A stretch of DNA of 7,664 nucleotides from Rubrobacter sp. (GTDB taxonomy: Bacteria > Actinomycetota > Rubrobacteria > Rubrobacterales > Rubrobacteraceae). Location of the stretch: contig JACDAR010000331.1 of assembly GCA_013695335.1 (NCBI GenBank), positions 1 to 7,664 of the forward strand, in the 5' to 3' direction. Positions 6,228 through 7,664 of this stretch are shown piece by piece. Numbering within the stretch: position 1 is the first letter of the stretch; each line of letters starts with the position of its first letter. The translations under genes and the position numbers were made by a program. The notes under the pieces are model-generated. The model searched no databases. It had not been told where the DNA came from and saw only the letters and a list, made by a program, of their open reading frames with translations.

Positions 6228-6791
6228 GTAGCCGCTGAAGAAGAACCGAGGATCAATGGTCAGATCCGGGCTCGCTCGGTGCGTTTGATCTCGGCAAGTG
6301 GGGAGCAGTTGGGCGTCAAGCACATCCGGGAGGCTATGGATTACGCCGAGAGGATGGACCTTGATCTGGTCGAGGTCGCAGCCAACTCCGACCCGCCGGT
6401 CGTCCGCACTATGGACTACGGCAAATACAAGTACCAGAAGGAACAGGCCCGTAAGGCAGCCCGCAAGAACCAGGTCAACGTGAACGTGCGGGAGATCAAA
6501 TTCCGCATCAAGATCGGGGACCACGACTTCCAGACCAAGAAGGGTCACGTCGAGCGGTTCCTGCGCGGGGGCGACAAGGTGAAGGTCACCATCATGTTCA
6601 GGGGACGCGAGGTTCAGCACCCTGATCTCGGGGAGAAGATCCTGCGCCGCCTCGCCGACGACCTGGCCGACCTTGGCCGTGTCGAAAGCCAGCCGAACCT
6701 GGATGGCCGGAACATGGTCATGGTGATGGCTCCGAAGAAGGAGTCCAAAGAGGCTGCGGCGAAGCGCGAGGAGAGCGCGGCCCGCAGCTAA
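6228..6791 (+). CDS. infC: Translation initiation factor IF-3 (non-canonical start)
   Basis: IF3 binds the 30S subunit, prevents premature 50S joining and checks the initiator tRNA and start codon. The frame opens after TGA 6219-6221 and first offers a common start codon at GTG 6279, inside the conserved N-terminal region; starting there would lose 'PRINGQIRARS', which corresponds to 'NRINGEIRAQE' of E. coli IF3. GAGAGGAG (6211-6218) instead points to initiation around 6225-6230. I chose GTA 6228 (9 nt spacer, product beginning M-A-A-E-E-E-P, 187 residues); this choice is uncertain. The N-domain is about 9-85 including 'DYGKYKYQKEQ', followed by a Lys-rich linker. The C-domain is about 95-172, with 'VREIKFR', 'FLRGGDKVKVTIMFRGRE' and ending near 'GRNMVMVMAPKK'. 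A charged Ala/Glu/Lys tail follows. IF3 genes commonly use rare start codons for autorepression. Confidence 0.9.
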   Translation, partial: VAAEEEPRINGQIRARSVRLISASGEQLGVKHIREAMDYAERMDLDLVEVAANSDPPVVRTMDYGKYKYQKEQARKAARKNQVNVNVREIKFRIKIGDHDFQTKKGHVERFLRGGDKVKVTIMFRGREVQHPDLGEKILRRLADDLADLGRVESQPNLDGRNMVMVMAPKKESKEAAAKREESAARS

Positions 6792-6840
6792 CGTAACAGT
6801 TTGATACACTATCCGCTGCCGTCAAAGTGGCGGTGGGCTT

Positions 6841-6904
6841 CCCGGCGATGGGCCGGGGTTGTCCGAGAGGCGAAACGGCTTCGACTCCCGTGCCGCGAGC
6901 CTCC
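6841..6904 (+). promoter_or_regulatory. Predicted structured RNA upstream of rpmI
   Basis: The 144-nt gap between infC and rpmI contains a strong hairpin CCCGGC-GATGG-GCCGGG (6841-6857) and a second foldable element: GAGGC (6867-6871) with GCCTC (6899-6903), enclosing either CGGC/GCCG (6876-6879/6892-6895) or ACGG/CCGT (6875-6878/6888-6891). The two inner pairings exclude each other. In E. coli the L20 translational operator lies around this junction, so an operator is a reasonable inference. No U-run follows, so a simple terminator is unlikely. Confidence 0.35.
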
Positions 6905-6935
6905 GAGTTGTTCACAGACAAACGTGGAGGAAAAC

Positions 6936-7133
6936 GTGCCGAAAATGAAGACCCACCAGGGCGCCGCCGGGCGCTTCTCGGTGAACAAGAAGGGCAAGGT
7001 GCGGCGCCGCCGCGCCGGCCACAACCACATGCTGGAGAAGAAGCCGCAGAAGCGCAAGCGTCGCCTGAACACCGAGACGTTCGCCACGCCCCAGGACGAG
7101 AAGCGCCTGAAACGTCTGCTGGGGGTGAAGTAG
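6936..7133 (+). CDS. rpmI: 50S ribosomal protein L35
   Basis: 65 residues, the usual L35 length. The GTG start at 6936 follows GGAGG (6926-6930) by 5 nt and gives the family N-terminus 'MPKMKTHQGAAGRF'. The frame stays open back to 6801, but that extension has no homologous look and crosses the structured intergenic region. The protein is very basic, with Arg/Lys clusters at 18-26 and 35-43 ('KKPQKRKRR'), and ends 'KRLKRLLGVK' as expected. L35 is a small 50S component assembled on 23S rRNA. It lies between infC and rplT, with its stop one base from the rplT start, so L35 and L20 are almost certainly translated from one mRNA and probably coupled. Confidence 0.96.
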   Translation: MPKMKTHQGAAGRFSVNKKGKVRRRRAGHNHMLEKKPQKRKRRLNTETFATPQDEKRLKRLLGVK

Positions 7134-7134
7134 C

Positions 7135-7664
7135 ATGGCACGTGCCGCACGCAGCGTTCACGCCCGCAAGAAGCGGCGCAAGGTTCTGAAGCAGGCGAAA
7201 GGCTACCGGGGCACCAAGAACAGTTCGTACAAGCGGGCCAAGGAACAGGTGTGGAAGAGCGGCGTCTACGCCTACGAAGGGCGAAAGCAGCGCAAGCGGG
7301 ATTTCCGGTCTTTGTGGATACAACGCATCAACGCCGCAGCCCGTGAGCACGGCCTCTCATATTCGCAGTTCATCCACGGCCTGCGGCTAGCGGAGATCGA
7401 CCTCGACCGCAAGATCCTGGCCGACATCGCGGCCACCGAGCCAGAGGTCTTCGCCGGCATCGCCAGCCAGGTAAAGAACGCCCTGGAAGGCAAACCAGTC
7501 GACCAGCGCGTGCAGATAGATCGTCCCGACCCGCAACCCGAAGCGCAGGCAAGTCAGCCGACGCCAGCCGACCCCGAGCCATCGGAACCTGAGCCAGTGG
7601 AGGCTGAGCCAGTGGAGGCTGAAGCCGAGACTTCGGACGTGGATGCGACGGACGCCGCTGAGCG
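7135..7664 (+). CDS. rplT: 50S ribosomal protein L20 with acidic C-terminal extension (3' end outside window)
   Basis: The frame starts at ATG 7135, one base after the rpmI stop, with a GGGGGTG ribosome site (7121-7127) inside rpmI. 176 complete codons are visible and no stop is reached. Residues 1-118 are a normal L20: basic N-terminal arm ('ARKKRRKVLKQAKGYRG'), 'YKRAKEQVWKSGVYAYEGRKQRKRDFRSLWI', then the globular domain with 'INAAAREHGLSYSQF' and 'LDRKILADIA'. L20 binds 23S rRNA early in 50S assembly and in many bacteria represses its own operon. Most L20 proteins end near residue 117-120. Here the frame continues at least 56 residues as a Pro/Glu/Asp-rich tail: 16 acidic and one basic residue in 129-176. 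The tail holds a tandem EPVEA repeat. Whether this is a tail or a fusion to another domain cannot be decided from the window. Confidence 0.95.
   Translation, partial: MARAARSVHARKKRRKVLKQAKGYRGTKNSSYKRAKEQVWKSGVYAYEGRKQRKRDFRSLWIQRINAAAREHGLSYSQFIHGLRLAEIDLDRKILADIAATEPEVFAGIASQVKNALEGKPVDQRVQIDRPDPQPEAQASQPTPADPEPSEPEPVEAEPVEAEAETSDVDATDAAE
7576..7620 (+). repeat. Three 15-bp in-frame tandem units in the rplT tail
   Basis: GAGCCAGTGGAGGCT occurs twice without interruption (7591-7605 and 7606-7620), encoding EPVEA-EPVEA. A diverged unit precedes it at 7576-7590 (11 of 15 bases identical, encoding EPSEP). The unit length is a multiple of three, so copy-number change would alter tail length without a frameshift. 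Confidence 0.9.

Noticed and set aside
6859..6904. tRNA-like wording (GTCCGAGAGG... TTCGACTCCC) before rpmI
   Set aside because: It resembles pieces of a D arm and T arm, but no acceptor stem, anticodon arm or intact T stem can be built, so it is not called a tRNA or tRNA remnant.
6801..6935. N-terminal extension of L35
   Set aside because: The family start 'MPKMKT' is at GTG 6936 with a good ribosome site; the upstream frame is an unstopped run through structured intergenic DNA.
1..7664. CRISPR array, insertion sequence, prophage or defence system
   Set aside because: No spaced direct repeats, transposase-like protein, terminal inverted repeats or defence-type domains were found; the content is housekeeping throughout.

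Overview
The window reads as a chromosomal housekeeping segment from a GC-rich bacterium. All genes are on the + strand. Codon use, GTG and TTG starts, tRNA genes without encoded CCA, and the order thrS-infC-rpmI-rplT fit a deep-branching actinobacterium, and the overall look suggests a Rubrobacter-like lineage. That placement is inferred from general resemblance, not from a database match.

Layout: (1) 190-909, a Yip1-type membrane protein with a Pro/Gly-rich cytoplasmic head. (2) 1032-2036, a short-form isocitrate dehydrogenase. (3) 2171-3292 and 3289-3804, a GT-B glycosyltransferase (GT4, mannosyltransferase-like) overlapping by 4 nt a GtrA-type membrane protein. A possible 22-codon leader ORF sits just upstream. 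(4) 3839-4116, a cluster of tRNA-Gly(GCC), tRNA-Cys(GCA) and tRNA-Val(GAC). (5) 4182-6098, threonyl-tRNA synthetase. (6) 6228-7664, IF3, L35 and L20; L20 runs off the right edge.

The genes fall into two themes: translation (tRNAs, thrS, infC-rpmI-rplT) and cell-envelope glycan or membrane work (Yip1, GT4, GtrA), with one central-metabolism enzyme between them. The gaps are short, and no stretch over 300 bases lacks a gene. Promoter-like elements are visible before the tRNA cluster, thrS, infC and, weakly, the dehydrogenase.

No CRISPR array, transposon, phage module or defence system is visible, and I do not see a wholly new system. The points that merit a second look lie inside the ordinary genes. 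The infC reading frame has no ATG/GTG/TTG start compatible with a full-length protein. L20 carries a long acidic repeat-bearing C-terminal tail. Structured RNA is likely upstream of infC and of rpmI. ThrRS has Gly in place of the class II motif 1 proline. The dehydrogenase has an NADP-type Lys-Tyr pair in an NAD-IDH-like short scaffold. tRNA-Gly has a mismatch in its acceptor stem.
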